Notes: a model not told the origin generated them from the sequence alone. DNA of 64,000 nucleotides from Pseudomonas graminis (GCF_002093745.1 NZ_MTSB01000005.1:124001-188000), one strand, 5' to 3'. Counted from the first letter of the stretch, positions 16,638-26,570 are shown. Made by a program: numbers and translations.

Positions 16638-17603
16638 CTACAGATCAAAGCCATCCACTACGTTGCGGCGCTCGTTGTCGTTGCGCATGTCGTAACTGGC
16701 CGTGGTCGATATATGCGTGTGGTGCGCCAGTTTCTGCGCAATCGACAGGTCGTACTCTTCGATCACACGGGTAATGAACGAACGGCGGAAATCGTGAGGC
16801 ATGATGTTAACGCCCACCTGCCGCCCACGCTGCTTGGCAATGAAGTAGATGGCGTGCTTGGTAATGCGGTCGCGGGTGATGTGGCTGCCGCGTCGTATCC
16901 GGTTGAACAGAAACGGGTCGTCGCCCTGCCCCGGCTGAAGGCACGAGCGGCGTAGTTCCAGCCAGTCACCCAGCGCCTTGAACGCCCACGCCGGGGCATA
17001 TTTGATCAACTGCTTGTTGCCTTTGCCCATGACCCGCAGGCTGCGCTCGGCGAAATCGACCTGCGAAAGGTCCAGATTCACCGATTCTGACTTGCGCATG
17101 CCCGATCCATACAGAATCGCGATGATCGCGGCGTCACGCCGTCCCTGGGGCCTGGGGTCGGCAGCACAGGCCTCCATCAGTTCACGAATCAGCGTACGGC
17201 GGATGTTGCGACCTTTGACCAGCCGTGTGCCGCTGACCGGTTTGATCGAGCGAATTTTCAACAGCTGGTCATGGCTGATCAGGTCATGTCGCCAGGCTTC
17301 GTTCATCACCCCGCGAATGGCGTTCACATACAGCGAGGTGGTATTGGGGGCGTAATCATCTTCACGCAGTGTGGCGACCAGCGCCGTGACATGGCCCGGC
17401 TGCAATGTGTGCCAGGGAATGTCATGGATATCCACGTCGGCCATGCCCAGCCGGTCAGCGGCATCTTGCAGCACATAGGTCATGGTCAATCGGCTGGAAG
17501 GGGCAAGACGGTCGAGGTAGAGGCGCAGCGGTTTGTTGACATCCGGTAGCGATGGGCGGCTGGCGGGACGTTCAGCCTGGTCGGTGTGAGGGTCTTGCGG
17601 CAT
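16638..17603 (-). CDS. Tyrosine recombinase (phage integrase/XerC-like)
   Basis: About 321 residues from ATG 17603; in-frame ATGs at 17669 and 17786 allow longer forms, but neither has a clearly better ribosome site. The catalytic set is visible: Arg in LYGSGMRKSESVNLDL, Lys in MGKGNKQ, MPHDFRRSF giving HxxR, LAHHTHISTTASYD giving the last His and the nucleophile Tyr. The N-terminal SAM-like core-binding domain starts around PLRLYLDRLAPSSRLTMTY. Such enzymes cut and rejoin DNA at specific sites. It lies next to the ten-gene operon and an orphan antitoxin gene; no att repeats around it were recognised, so a link to island mobility is possible but unproven. Confidence 0.88.
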   Translation of the reverse strand: MPQDPHTDQAERPASRPSLPDVNKPLRLYLDRLAPSSRLTMTYVLQDAADRLGMADVDIHDIPWHTLQPGHVTALVATLREDDYAPNTTSLYVNAIRGVMNEAWRHDLISHDQLLKIRSIKPVSGTRLVKGRNIRRTLIRELMEACAADPRPQGRRDAAIIAILYGSGMRKSESVNLDLSQVDFAERSLRVMGKGNKQLIKYAPAWAFKALGDWLELRRSCLQPGQGDDPFLFNRIRRGSHITRDRITKHAIYFIAKQRGRQVGVNIMPHDFRRSFITRVIEEYDLSIAQKLAHHTHISTTASYDMRNDNERRNVVDGFDL

Positions 17604-17785
17604 GTGGAGCAGCGCCTTTTCGGGTGCAAGTGCAAGCAGGCGGTGCCTGCACTTCTGATTCAGTTTCATGCGTCTGACTTTAGCACGCTCGCTTGGGCAA
17701 TCCTCAGTAACAACCCGGCACTTGATGCAGCCTTGCTCTGGGTTAGCCTTTCGCGTGTGTTCACTCTCACAAACGAGGCCGCTCA

Positions 17786-18268
17786 ATGTTGTCCGCTGCT
17801 ACCCGATCATCAAGCCGCCGCGAGGCGGCAGCCCGTTTCTGGCTGCTTGCCCATCAGGTCAGTCAGCGCAGCGAAGCCGAAAGGTTGGCGCATATTCGGG
17901 CCGGATTTGCCCCCGACTGGGTCCGCATGGTGCGAGAGGCTCTCAACCCGGGGCCTCAGCAGATCGAAGCGCTGTTCAATGCCTCCATGTCCACGCTGGA
18001 ACGTCGGCAGCGTCAGCAACGGTCACTGGACCCGGTGGCCTCTGAGCGTCTGGACCGGGTTGCGCTGATTGCGTGCCACGCCTTGCAAGTGTTCGAAACG
18101 CCCGAGCGGGCCGGCCAGTGGATGGTCTCCCTCGACCAGGCGCACGGCGGGCGCACACCGCTGCAATTATGCGAAACCGGAATGGGCGCCGCCCAGGCGC
18201 ATCGGTCATTGTCCGAGCACGAGGGCGTCTCAGCGATGTGCTCAAACACGCCTGTCGAGCCGCTTTAA
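17786..18268 (+). CDS. MbcA/ParS/Xre-family antitoxin, without a toxin gene
   Basis: 160 residues. The C-terminal half fits the DUF2384 toxin-binding domain: SERLDRVALIACHALQVF, RAGQWM and HGGRTPLQLCETGMGAAQ, with a tail resembling the usual LGRIEHGVF end. The N-terminal part is the DNA-binding section, rich in Arg and Ser. These antitoxins normally neutralise a RES-domain NAD-degrading toxin encoded immediately downstream on the same strand. Here the next gene is acuI on the opposite strand, overlapping by 4 bp, so no toxin can follow. It is either a remnant of a lost module or a free-standing regulator. Divergent from the recombinase gene. Confidence 0.75.
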   Translation: MLSAATRSSSRREAAARFWLLAHQVSQRSEAERLAHIRAGFAPDWVRMVREALNPGPQQIEALFNASMSTLERRQRQQRSLDPVASERLDRVALIACHALQVFETPERAGQWMVSLDQAHGGRTPLQLCETGMGAAQAHRSLSEHEGVSAMCSNTPVEPL

Positions 18269-19248
18269 CGCCCGGTGTCCACCACTACTCTCCCGCGGAC
18301 CTGCCCTGCGATCAGTTGCGGGGCGAGGTCGATCACCTCACTCAAGCCGACTTCCCGGCTGATCAGCGGCAACAAGGACAGGTCAAGGTCGGTCGTCAGC
18401 CTGGACCAGGCTTCCAGCCGGTCAGCGCGCGGACGCGTCACGCTGTCGATCCCCGCCAGCGTGACGCCGCGCAGAATGAAAGGCGCCACCGAGCCCGGAA
18501 AGTCCATGCCTTGCGCCAGACCGCAGGCCGCGACCACACCGCGATAGCGAATCCCGGCGCATACGTTGGCCAGGGTGTGGCTGCCCACAGAGTCAATCGC
18601 TGCCGCCCATTGCTCCTTGGCCAAGGGCCGCCCCGGCTGCGACAGGGCTTCACGATCAACGATCTGCGCAGCACCCAGCCGTTGCAGGTACTCGCTTTGC
18701 GCCACACGCCCGGTGGACGCAATCACCCGATAACCAAGCCTGGCGAGAATGGCGATGGCAAAACTGCCCACGCCGCCATTGGCACCGGTGACCAGCACAT
18801 CGCCGTGATCGGGCGTCACGCCGTGCTTCTCCAGCGCGATCACGCTGAGCATCGCCGTGTAGCCTGCGGTGCCTATCGCCATCGCCTGCGCCGGGGTGAA
18901 GGCCTGCGGCAACGGAATCAGCCATTCGCCCTTCAAGCGGGCCTTTTGCGCAAGGCCGCCCCAATGCCCTTCGCCTACGCCCCAGCCATTGAGCAGGACC
19001 ATGTCACCGGCCTTGAACGCGTCGGTATCGCTGGCTTCAACAGTGCCCGCCAGGTCAATACCCGGCACCATCGGAAAACTGCGCACAATCGGACTTTGAC
19101 CGGTGATTGCCAGCGCATCCTTATAGTTGAGCGTGCTGTGCGACACCCGCACCGTCACGTCTCCTGACGGCAATTGCGTTTCATCGATATCCGTCAGTTG
19201 GACGCGATAACCTGCCTCGTCCTTGTCGATCAAGATGCCCTTGAACAT
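18265..19248 (-). CDS. acuI: Acrylyl-CoA reductase (NADPH) / YhdH-type quinone oxidoreductase
   Basis: 327 residues from ATG 19248 with an excellent SD (CTGGAGG). It is a zinc-independent medium-chain dehydrogenase: MFKGILIDKDEAGYRVQL at the N-terminus is typical of AcuI/YhdH, and GDVLVTGANGGVGSFAIAIL is the NADPH Rossmann motif. AcuI reduces toxic acrylyl-CoA to propionyl-CoA, for example in DMSP or acrylate metabolism. The TetR gene upstream and two shared operators support the acuR-acuI assignment. No acuK, acuN or dddL gene is nearby, so the role is probably detoxification rather than DMSP use. Confidence 0.88.
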   Translation of the reverse strand: MFKGILIDKDEAGYRVQLTDIDETQLPSGDVTVRVSHSTLNYKDALAITGQSPIVRSFPMVPGIDLAGTVEASDTDAFKAGDMVLLNGWGVGEGHWGGLAQKARLKGEWLIPLPQAFTPAQAMAIGTAGYTAMLSVIALEKHGVTPDHGDVLVTGANGGVGSFAIAILARLGYRVIASTGRVAQSEYLQRLGAAQIVDREALSQPGRPLAKEQWAAAIDSVGSHTLANVCAGIRYRGVVAACGLAQGMDFPGSVAPFILRGVTLAGIDSVTRPRADRLEAWSRLTTDLDLSLLPLISREVGLSEVIDLAPQLIAGQVRGRVVVDTGR

Positions 19249-19263
19249 GTGTGCCTCCAGTTT

Positions 19264-19276
19264 AGACCGATCGTCT
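19264..19276. promoter_or_regulatory. AcuR-type operator in front of acuI
   Basis: The 13-mer AGACCGATCGTCT (an AGAC/GTCT inverted repeat with five central bases) lies between the acuR stop and acuI start. The same 13-mer is found in front of acuR at 19942-19954. Two identical copies at these two positions strongly suggest binding by the TetR-family protein encoded here. Confidence 0.8.
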
Positions 19277-19294
19277 TTAAATGAGCCTGAAACG

Positions 19295-19930
19295 TCACTG
19301 CGGCAACCCGCGAAGGTAACCGGCAATGAATGTGTTCAGGGGAGTGTCGCTTTTGACCAGCCGGGCACGAAGCACAGCGCCCTCCCAGCCGATCCAGAAA
19401 AACGCCGCCAGCTCGTTGCAGTCCGCGCTCTTGGACACTTCACCGCTGACTTGCGCTTCTCGCAGGCAGCCTGCGAGTTTCGACTGCCAATCGAGCAGAA
19501 TCTGCTCCAGAGTGTCGCGAAAACCGTCCGGCAACAGGCCGACCTCTTGCCCTAGATTGCCGACCATACAGCCGCGCCGGTAATCATGGCGCGCCATGCC
19601 GCCTTTGGCGCTCTGGACAAAACCCACCAGCCGCTCCAGTGGCGAACAGGATTCATCCAGCAGCCAGTGATCCAGACGTTGCGCGAAGTAACGGGCATAT
19701 TCGTCCAGCACCGCCCGGCCAAAGGCCTCTTTGCTGGGAAAATAGTGGTAGAACGACCCCTTGGGAATCCCGACCTCCTTGAGGATGTAGTCCAGACCCG
19801 TTGCCGAGAAACTTTGTTCGGTCAATACCTCGAGGCCACGGCGCAGCAGCACCTTGCGGGTTTCGAGGGGGTCCCGGTCCACTTTGGGTGGACGTCCGGG
19901 GCGTCTGGTCTTGATCAGTGTCTGAGTCAT
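19295..19930 (-). CDS. acuR: TetR-family repressor AcuR-like
   Basis: 211 residues. A basic N-terminus (KTRRPGRPPK) precedes a TetR HTH: FSATGLDYILKEVGIPKGSFYHYFPSKEAF. This N-terminus and HTH are characteristic of AcuR, the repressor of the acrylate operon, which is released by acrylate. The gene lies upstream of acuI on the same strand, with 46 bp between, and both promoters carry the same 13-bp inverted repeat, pointing to autoregulation and control of acuI. Confidence 0.87.
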   Translation of the reverse strand: MTQTLIKTRRPGRPPKVDRDPLETRKVLLRRGLEVLTEQSFSATGLDYILKEVGIPKGSFYHYFPSKEAFGRAVLDEYARYFAQRLDHWLLDESCSPLERLVGFVQSAKGGMARHDYRRGCMVGNLGQEVGLLPDGFRDTLEQILLDWQSKLAGCLREAQVSGEVSKSADCNELAAFFWIGWEGAVLRARLVKSDTPLNTFIAGYLRGLPQ

Positions 19931-19941
19931 GCAGGGATATT

Positions 19942-19954
19942 AGACCGATCGTCT
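19942..19954. promoter_or_regulatory. AcuR-type operator in front of acuR
   Basis: Second exact copy of the 13-mer AGACCGATCGTCT, 12 bp upstream of the acuR start codon. Occupancy here would block acuR transcription or translation initiation. Confidence 0.8.
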
Positions 19955-20070
19955 TTTATGTCAACTGCCCGCCATGCCCCAGTCAAAGAGACGGCAAATG
20001 ACGATTGCCAATCACGCCCGTCTCACGCTCAATGAACGCATCGTTTCACTGCCAGAGAACCGGAGCACAC

Positions 20071-21150
20071 ATGCCTCATTGGCCAGATACCCGCCTTCTT
20101 GAACTGTTCAACATCGCGCTGCCCATTGTGCAGGCGCCAATGGCCGGAGCCAGCGGCTCATCAATGGCCATCGCCGTGGCGGCGGCTGGCGGTCTGGGCT
20201 CATTGCCTTGCGCAATGTTGACCCTCGACAAAATCGACGAAGAAGTGGTGCTTTTCCGCCGACACACCGGCAGCGCTCCACTGAACCTCAACTTCTTCTG
20301 CCATCAGCCTCCTGACGTTGACCCCGAGCGGGCGGAACGCTGGAAACAGGCGCTTGAACCCTATTACAAAGAACTAGGCGTCGATTACGATGCACCTACG
20401 CCGGTCTCCAATCGCGCGCCTTTCGACAGCGACACCTGTGCCCTGGTCGAGCGCCTGAAACCCGAGGTCGTGAGCTTCCACTTCGGCCTTCCCGAACAGG
20501 CGTTACTGGACCGGGTCAAGGCCACCGGCGCAACCATCCTCTCGTCGGCCACCACGGTCGAGGAAGCCGTGTGGCTGGAGCAGCGTGGCTGCGACGCAGT
20601 GATTGCCATGGGCTATGAGGCAGGCGGCCACCGTGGGCTGTTTCTCAGCGATCAACTGCACACCCAAGTCGGCACCTTTGCGCTGGTGCCACAGATTGCT
20701 GACGCCGTGCGTGTCCCGGTCATTGCGGCGGGCGGTATTGCCGACGGTCGAGGCGTTGCAGCGGCGTTTACCCTGGGGGCTTCGGCGGTCCAGGTCGGCA
20801 CGGCGTACCTGTTCTGCCCGGAATCCAGCGTCAGCCCGCTTCATCGCCAGGCGTTGCAAGACGCGACGGACAGCCAGACGGCGCTGACCAACCTGTTCAG
20901 TGGCCGTCCGGCGCGCGGTATCGTCAACCGGATCATGCGTGAAATCGGCCCGATCAGCGCCCTCGCTCCGGCCTTTCCGCTGGCAGGCGGCGCGCTGATG
21001 CCCTTGCGTGCAGCGGCCGAGAAACAGGGTAACCGCGACTTCATGAACCTCTGGGCTGGACAGGCGGTCGGCATCAAACACCGGCTTGGCGCAGGCGAAC
21101 TGACCCGGCAACTGGCCGAAAACGCGCTGAACATTCTTTCTTCACGATGA
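20071..21150 (+). CDS. Nitronate monooxygenase (2-nitropropane dioxygenase family)
   Basis: 359 residues from ATG 20071 (SD CGGAG). It is an FMN TIM-barrel enzyme: LPIVQAPMAGASGSSMAIAV at the N-terminus, AMGYEAGGHRG with the His conserved in the active site, and VIAAGGIADGRGVAAAFTLG and ASAVQVGTAYLFCPE as FMN phosphate contacts. Nitronate monooxygenases oxidise alkyl nitronates such as 3-nitropropionate-derived anions. It stands alone, between acuR (divergent) and the mod operon. A role with the nearby N-N cluster is not supported by position. Confidence 0.88.
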   Translation: MPHWPDTRLLELFNIALPIVQAPMAGASGSSMAIAVAAAGGLGSLPCAMLTLDKIDEEVVLFRRHTGSAPLNLNFFCHQPPDVDPERAERWKQALEPYYKELGVDYDAPTPVSNRAPFDSDTCALVERLKPEVVSFHFGLPEQALLDRVKATGATILSSATTVEEAVWLEQRGCDAVIAMGYEAGGHRGLFLSDQLHTQVGTFALVPQIADAVRVPVIAAGGIADGRGVAAAFTLGASAVQVGTAYLFCPESSVSPLHRQALQDATDSQTALTNLFSGRPARGIVNRIMREIGPISALAPAFPLAGGALMPLRAAAEKQGNRDFMNLWAGQAVGIKHRLGAGELTRQLAENALNILSSR

Positions 21151-22020
<870 letters not shown>

Positions 22021-22701
22021 ATGCCGCTGGGGAGTGCCGACATCGCGGCGATCTGGCTGACGCTCAAGCTGGCGTCGCTGACCACTGTCATCCTGCTGAT
22101 CATCGGCACGCCCATCGCGCTGTGGCTCGCGCGTACCGATTCATGGCTCAAAGGACCCATCGGCGCGGTGGTCGCGCTGCCGCTGGTGTTGCCGCCCACG
22201 GTCATCGGTTTCTATCTGTTGTTGCTGCTCGGGCCCAATGGCGCGGTGGGCCAACTGACCCAAAGCCTTGGCCTGGGGACATTGACGTTCAGCTTTGCCG
22301 GGCTGGTGATCGGCTCGGTGCTGTACTCGATGCCTTTTGTCGTGCAGCCGTTGCAGAACGCGTTCGCGGCGATTGGCACCCGCCCCCTCGAGGTGGCGGC
22401 CACCTTGCGTGCCGGCCCGTGGGACACCTTCTTCCATGTGATCCTGCCACTGGCCAAACCGGGCTTCATCACTGCATCGATTCTGGGCTTTGCCCACACG
22501 GTCGGCGAGTTCGGCGTGGTGTTGATGATCGGCGGTAACATTCCCGAAAAGACCCGGGTGGTGTCGGTGCAGATCTTCGATCACGTCGAGTCAATGGAAT
22601 ACCTGCAAGCGCACTGGCTGGCCGGCGCGATGCTGGTGTTTTCCTTTCTGGTCCTGCTGGCGCTCTATTCAAGCGGCCGATCCAGAACGGGATGGAGCTG
22701 A
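22021..22701 (+). CDS. modB: Molybdate ABC transporter permease
   Basis: 226 residues, about five transmembrane helices ([40 protein letters not shown] and later ones). The EAA loop is [20 protein letters not shown], the contact site for the ModC ATPase. The ATG directly follows the modA stop codon without spacing, so translation is probably coupled. It forms the inner-membrane channel for molybdate. Confidence 0.95.
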   Translation: MPLGSADIAAIWLTLKLASLTTVILLIIGTPIALWLARTDSWLKGPIGAVVALPLVLPPTVIGFYLLLLLGPNGAVGQLTQSLGLGTLTFSFAGLVIGSVLYSMPFVVQPLQNAFAAIGTRPLEVAATLRAGPWDTFFHVILPLAKPGFITASILGFAHTVGEFGVVLMIGGNIPEKTRVVSVQIFDHVESMEYLQAHWLAGAMLVFSFLVLLALYSSGRSRTGWS

Positions 22702-22704
22702 GTC

Positions 22705-23793
22705 ATGGTGTCGCCCATTGAAGTACGCCTGGAAATGGCCTACCCCGATTTCGCCGTCAGTACCGACCTGACACTGCCCGGTTCGGGTATTACCGCGCTG
22801 TTCGGGCCGTCGGGCTCGGGCAAGACCACCTGCCTGCGCTGCATCGCCGGCCTGGAGAAGGCCGCAACAGGGTTCATCCGCGTCCACGACGAAACCTGGC
22901 AGGACAGCGAAAAAGGAATATTCCTGCCCCCCTGCAAACGCGCCATTGGCTATGTGTTCCAGGAAGCCAGCCTGTTTGCGCACCTGTCGGTCCGCGACAA
23001 TCTAGAGTTCGGGCTGAAACGCATCCCGCGCCAGCAGCGCCGCATCGGGTTGCCGCAAGCGGCTGAATTGCTCGGTATCGATCATCTGCTGGAACGGCGT
23101 CCAGACACGCTGTCAGGCGGTGAACGTCAACGGGTGGGCATCGCAAGGGCCTTGCTGACCAGCCCCCGTCTCATGCTGCTTGATGAGCCGCTGGCGGCGC
23201 TGGATGCCAAACGTAAAAGCGAAATCCTGCCCTATCTGGAGCGTCTGCACCGAGAACTGGACATTCCCATGCTGTACGTCAGCCATGCCCAGGACGAAGT
23301 CGCGCGCCTGGCTGACCATCTGGTGCTGCTTGAAGCCGGCAAGGTGCTGGCCAGCGGCCCGATCCACGAAACACTGGCGCGTCTGGATCTTCCGCTGGCG
23401 ATGGGTAATGACGCGGGGGTGGTCATCGAGGGAACAGTGATCGCCTACGACCCACATTATCAATTGCTCACCCTGACGCTGCCCGGCAGCGAACTTCGCA
23501 TGCGCGTCGCACACGCCGAGGTGACCATCGGCACGTCACTGCGCATCAAGGTGCAAGCCCGCGACGTCAGCCTGAACCTGCAACCTGACGATCACAGCAG
23601 CATTCTCAATCGGCTGCCGGTCGTGGTGACAGAAGAAATGCTCGCCGACAACTCAGCGCATGTGCTGGTGAAGCTGGACGCTGGCGGTACACCCTTGCTG
23701 GCGCGCATCACCCGCTACTCGCGGGACCAACTGAGCCTGCACTGTGGCCAAGCCCTTTGGGCACAGATCAAGGCGGTTGCGGTACTGGCCTAG
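22705..23793 (+). CDS. modC: Molybdate ABC transporter ATP-binding protein
   Basis: 362 residues. Walker [10 protein letters not shown] (about residue 32), signature [16 protein letters not shown], Walker [14 protein letters not shown] and the switch His in [13 protein letters not shown] are intact. The C-terminal third, beginning near [11 protein letters not shown], is a Mop/TOBE domain that senses oxyanions in ModC proteins. It powers ModB. The start is 3 bp after the modB stop. Confidence 0.95.
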   Translation: MVSPIEVRLEMAYPDFAVSTDLTLPGSGITALFGPSGSGKTTCLRCIAGLEKAATGFIRVHDETWQDSEKGIFLPPCKRAIGYVFQEASLFAHLSVRDNLEFGLKRIPRQQRRIGLPQAAELLGIDHLLERRPDTLSGGERQRVGIARALLTSPRLMLLDEPLAALDAKRKSEILPYLERLHRELDIPMLYVSHAQDEVARLADHLVLLEAGKVLASGPIHETLARLDLPLAMGNDAGVVIEGTVIAYDPHYQLLTLTLPGSELRMRVAHAEVTIGTSLRIKVQARDVSLNLQPDDHSSILNRLPVVVTEEMLADNSAHVLVKLDAGGTPLLARITRYSRDQLSLHCGQALWAQIKAVAVLA

Positions 23794-23882
23794 GGCTTCA
23801 AAAAAATTCACCCGCCATAAAATAGACGGCACCACCGCCAATGGCCGAGGTCAGTGTTTTTAACTGCCTCTGGAAATTAGCC

Positions 23883-24938
23883 ATGCCTGACTCGACTGCC
23901 ATCAGCCAGCCTGCCAGTGACCTGCATTACGTAGACGACACTCAGCCGGGCCTCACGCGCAAAATACTGCGCGGCAAATTTGCCTACTTCGACACCCAGG
24001 GCCAACGCATCAAGGACGAGTCGGAGGTCAAGCGCATCAACGCCTTGGCGGTTCCGCCCGCCTACACCGATGTGTGGATCTGCGCCGACCCGCTGGGCCA
24101 CCTGCAGGCCACCGGCCGTGATGCACGCGGGCGCAAACAGTATCGCTATCACCCACGCTGGCGGGAGATTCGGGATCAGGACAAGTACTCGCGTCTGATC
24201 GAGTTTGGTCACGCGTTGCCAAAGGTTCGCAAACAGATCGAAGCGCAGCTCGCGCAGCCTGGCATGGGCCGCGAAAAGGTCATGGCGACGGTGATCTCTT
24301 TGCTCGATGCGACACTGATCCGTATCGGCAACAGCCAGTACGCCAAGGAAAACCGCTCTTATGGCCTGACCACCTTGCGCAACAAACACGTGGAGGTCAA
24401 AGGCGGCCAGATTCAGTTCGAGTTCCGGGGCAAAAGCGGCGTCGAACACAAGGTCAGCGTCAAAGACCGCAAGTTGGCGGCCGTGATCAAGCGCTGCATG
24501 GAGCTGCCGGGGCAAAACCTGTTTCAGTACCTGGACGAAGACGGCGTACGCCACGCCGTGACCTCTTCCGACATCAACGCCTACCTGCAAAACCTGACCG
24601 GTTCCGATTTCACCGCCAAAGACTATCGGACCTGGGCCGCCAGCGCGCTGGCTCTGGCCACCTTGCAAAAACTGCATTGGGAGCCGGAAGCAGACGCCAA
24701 GCGGCACATTGTCGACATGGTCAAAGCGGTCTCCAAACAACTCGGCAATACCCCGGCCATCTGCCGCAAATGCTATATCCACCCTGCCGTCCTGGAAGGC
24801 TTCCTGCTCGGCAACCTGGCCAAACTCCCCCGCTCACGACAACGAAAGGGCCTGAGGCTTGAAGAGGTCGCGCTGGCCAGCTATTTGCGAATCCTGGCGG
24901 ATAAAGTCGAAACCGCAGTAAAAGAAAGCAAAGCCTGA
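23883..24938 (+). CDS. Eukaryotic/poxvirus-like DNA topoisomerase IB
   Basis: 351 residues from ATG 23883. It is of the bacterial TopIB type: LTRKILRGKFAYFDTQGQRI, then INALAVPPAYTDVWICADP with the conserved DNA clamp residues, QYRYHPRW, and the catalytic core with RIGNSQYAKENRSYGLTTL (Arg), FRGKSGVEHKV (Lys) and the C-terminal KDYRTWAASALA (RxW) region. The nucleophile Tyr is expected near the C-terminal helix AICRKCYIHPAVL. The enzyme relaxes supercoils by nicking one strand through a 3'-phosphotyrosyl link. It stands alone after modC. Confidence 0.9.
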   Translation: MPDSTAISQPASDLHYVDDTQPGLTRKILRGKFAYFDTQGQRIKDESEVKRINALAVPPAYTDVWICADPLGHLQATGRDARGRKQYRYHPRWREIRDQDKYSRLIEFGHALPKVRKQIEAQLAQPGMGREKVMATVISLLDATLIRIGNSQYAKENRSYGLTTLRNKHVEVKGGQIQFEFRGKSGVEHKVSVKDRKLAAVIKRCMELPGQNLFQYLDEDGVRHAVTSSDINAYLQNLTGSDFTAKDYRTWAASALALATLQKLHWEPEADAKRHIVDMVKAVSKQLGNTPAICRKCYIHPAVLEGFLLGNLAKLPRSRQRKGLRLEEVALASYLRILADKVETAVKESKA

Positions 24939-24982
24939 CCGGCGCAGGCGCAACAATTCAGCCTTTGCGTCAGGCATTTTTT
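24933..24982 (+). terminator. Probable terminator after the topoisomerase gene
   Basis: GCCTGAC and GTCAGGC form the outer stem, with further pairing inside between CGCAGGC-like and GCCTTTGCG-like stretches, followed by ATTTTTTG. It overlaps the last codons and stop of the topoisomerase gene. Confidence 0.6.
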
Positions 24983-25026
24983 GTAGCCTCATGATTTGCC
25001 AAGCATTTCTGACAGACGGGAAAGCG

Positions 25027-25049
25027 GCACCTCATGGCATTTGAGGTGC
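25027..25049. other. Hairpin upstream of tRNA-Leu
   Basis: GCACCTCA and TGAGGTGC are exact complements separated by seven bases and followed by TTTC. It could end transcription coming from the topoisomerase gene before the tRNA promoter. Confidence 0.4.
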
Positions 25050-25105
25050 TTTCAAGCTTGCTTCATGGGGGCCGGGTGTATATATTCCCTGCTCTTGGCG
25101 CTACC

Positions 25106-25191
25106 GCCCCGATGGCGAAATTGGTAGACGCAAGGGACTTAAAATCCCTCGTCCTTTGGACGTGCCGGTTCGACCCCGGCTCGGGGCACCA
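25106..25191 (+). tRNA. tRNA-Leu (TAA anticodon)
   Basis: The acceptor stem GCCCCGA/TCGGGGC with encoded ACCA, a long variable arm (CTCGTCCTTTGGACGTG region) typical of class II tRNAs, the T-loop GGTTCGACCCC and an anticodon loop with TAA (GGGACTTAAAATCCC). It decodes UUA and UUG. Such tRNA 3' ends are common integration targets; see the decayed copy of its 3' part at 28334. Confidence 0.96.
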
Positions 25192-25240
25192 CATATGTAT
25201 CGAGGGCTTACAGGGCAATCTGCTCAGTAAGCCCTTTTTG
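25158..25240 (+). repeat. Direct repeat copy 1: tRNA-Leu 3' end plus terminator
   Basis: The last 34 bases of tRNA-Leu plus the following 49 bases, including the terminator, recur at 28334-28416 with about a dozen differences and no gap over 83 positions. The stretch CATATGTATC and the terminator loop GGGCAATCTGCTCAG are shared. Confidence 0.85.
25203..25239 (+). terminator. Terminator of tRNA-Leu
   Basis: AGGGCTTAC pairs with GTAAGCCCT across a 15-base loop and is followed by TTTTG. It lies 11 bp after the tRNA CCA end. Confidence 0.85.
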
Positions 25241-25722
25241 TTGGGGCGCCCAAAACAGTCGTGGTGCGCAATGCTTGTTCTAATCGCCTGCGGCATCCAG
25301 CCGACGTCCCCTCCAAAAACCCAAATACTGTTGTCGACCACGTAAGCACAGCCGCTGATTTCAGGCTGGTAAAGGTGGGGACGACTGGCTGTTTTTCCAG
25401 CACGTTCCTGTGGAACCCACCTGCTCTTGTCGACCACACAGGTCATCATGCTATCGCCCAAGGGCTGAAAAAACATGAGAACAAACGCGGATCGATGAGC
25501 GGTCGCGAGGGCGTATTACAAGTGGCTTAAAGACCGTGCCAACGAGCATAACATAATCATTCGACGTTAACGTTAGAGGTTGATTAATTATGTTTAATCA
25601 TACTCTGCCACCCAGTGATTACACTCTTGGCCTGACCCGTGACACGCCAAGCGCGAACACGCTTGCGTAAACACCATATAAGCCTGACGCGACAGACTCC
25701 CCCTGAAACATGAGGAACTGCA
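25241..25722. other. Gene-free segment between tRNA-Leu terminator and trpC-like gene
   Basis: No open frame with a credible start or motif. The last 180 bp become AT-rich (around GTTAACGTT and TTGATTAATTATGTTTAATCA-like sequence, 25560-25600) and must hold the promoter of the trpC-like gene. Composition differs from the flanking chromosome. Confidence 0.5.
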
Positions 25723-26523
25723 ATGAGTGATATTCTGAATAAAATAAAACATTATAAACTTCAAGAAATCGAAACAGCAAAAGCAACGGTGCCGTTGAAC
25801 ACCATTAAGCAACGCGCCCTGGAGCAGCTCAGTCCTCGAGGCTTTTATAAAGCTCTGAAAGCGAAAGAACAGCAGGGTTTAATAGGATTAATTGCAGAAA
25901 TAAAAAAAGCCAGTCCATCAAAAGGTCTGATTCGTGAAGACTTCAACCCCCCTGCGCTGGCTCAAGCCTATGAAACAGGTGGCGCCGCCTGTTTATCCGT
26001 TCTGACAGACACTCCAAGCTTTCAGGGATCCCCGCAGTTTCTCATTGACGCGCGAAACGCGTGCTCTCTTCCTGCGCTGCGAAAAGACTTCATGTTCGAC
26101 ACTTATCAGGTGTACGAAGCACGTGCCTGGGGCGCAGATTGCATACTGCTGATCATGGCCTCATTGACTGACGACAACGCTGCGGAGCTTGAAAATGAGG
26201 CCATGGCGCTTGGGATGGACGTCCTGGTAGAAGTGCATGATGAACGTGAAATGGAGCGTGCGCTTAAATTGTCTTCTCCGCTGATCGGCGTTAATAATCG
26301 CAACCTGCATACCTTCGAGGTCGACCTCGGCGTGAGCGAGCGTTTGGCATCGATGGTGCCCGCCGGCAAACTTCTGGTCGGTGAAAGTGGGATCGCTAAC
26401 CATAATGATTGCCTTCGACTTAAAAATGCCGGCATCACCACCTTTCTGGTCGGCGAAAGCCTGATGCGCCAAGAGAATGTTGTGGCAGCGACAAAAACAT
26501 TGCTCACAGGTCGTGCCGACTGA
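25723..26523 (+). CDS. Indole-3-glycerol-phosphate synthase (TrpC paralogue), stand-alone
   Basis: 266 residues, complete TIM-barrel enzyme with SD AGGAAC. Active-site segments are all present: [15 protein letters not shown] (catalytic Lys, phosphate contact), LPALRKDFM (second catalytic Lys), [14 protein letters not shown] (catalytic Glu), IGVNNRNL and LLVGESGI (phosphate site). It converts CdRP to indole-3-glycerol phosphate. It is not next to trpG or trpD, so it is probably a second copy beside a housekeeping trpGDC. The first 60 codons are strikingly AT-rich (AAA, ATA and TTA codons), unlike the neighbours, and it lies between the tRNA-Leu repeats, both signs of transfer. A product in secondary indole metabolism is possible. 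Confidence 0.9.
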   Translation: MSDILNKIKHYKLQEIETAKATVPLNTIKQRALEQLSPRGFYKALKAKEQQGLIGLIAEIKKASPSKGLIREDFNPPALAQAYETGGAACLSVLTDTPSFQGSPQFLIDARNACSLPALRKDFMFDTYQVYEARAWGADCILLIMASLTDDNAAELENEAMALGMDVLVEVHDEREMERALKLSSPLIGVNNRNLHTFEVDLGVSERLASMVPAGKLLVGESGIANHNDCLRLKNAGITTFLVGESLMRQENVVAATKTLLTGRAD

Positions 26524-26542
26524 ACAACCCGTAAACCTCTGT

Positions 26543-26570
26543 TCAGAGGGGCGGCCCTGCGCCCCTCTGA
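26543..26570 (+). terminator. Strong hairpin after the trpC-like gene
   Basis: TCAGAGGGGC and GCCCCTCTGA are perfect 10-bp complements around an eight-base loop, 20 bp after the stop codon. There is no T-tract, so termination may need Rho or the hairpin may protect the 3' end. The following bases up to 26883 show no gene. Confidence 0.6.

Noticed and set aside
25063..25476. 137-codon minus-strand open frame over tRNA-Leu
   Set aside because: It runs through the tRNA and its terminator and has no protein motif.
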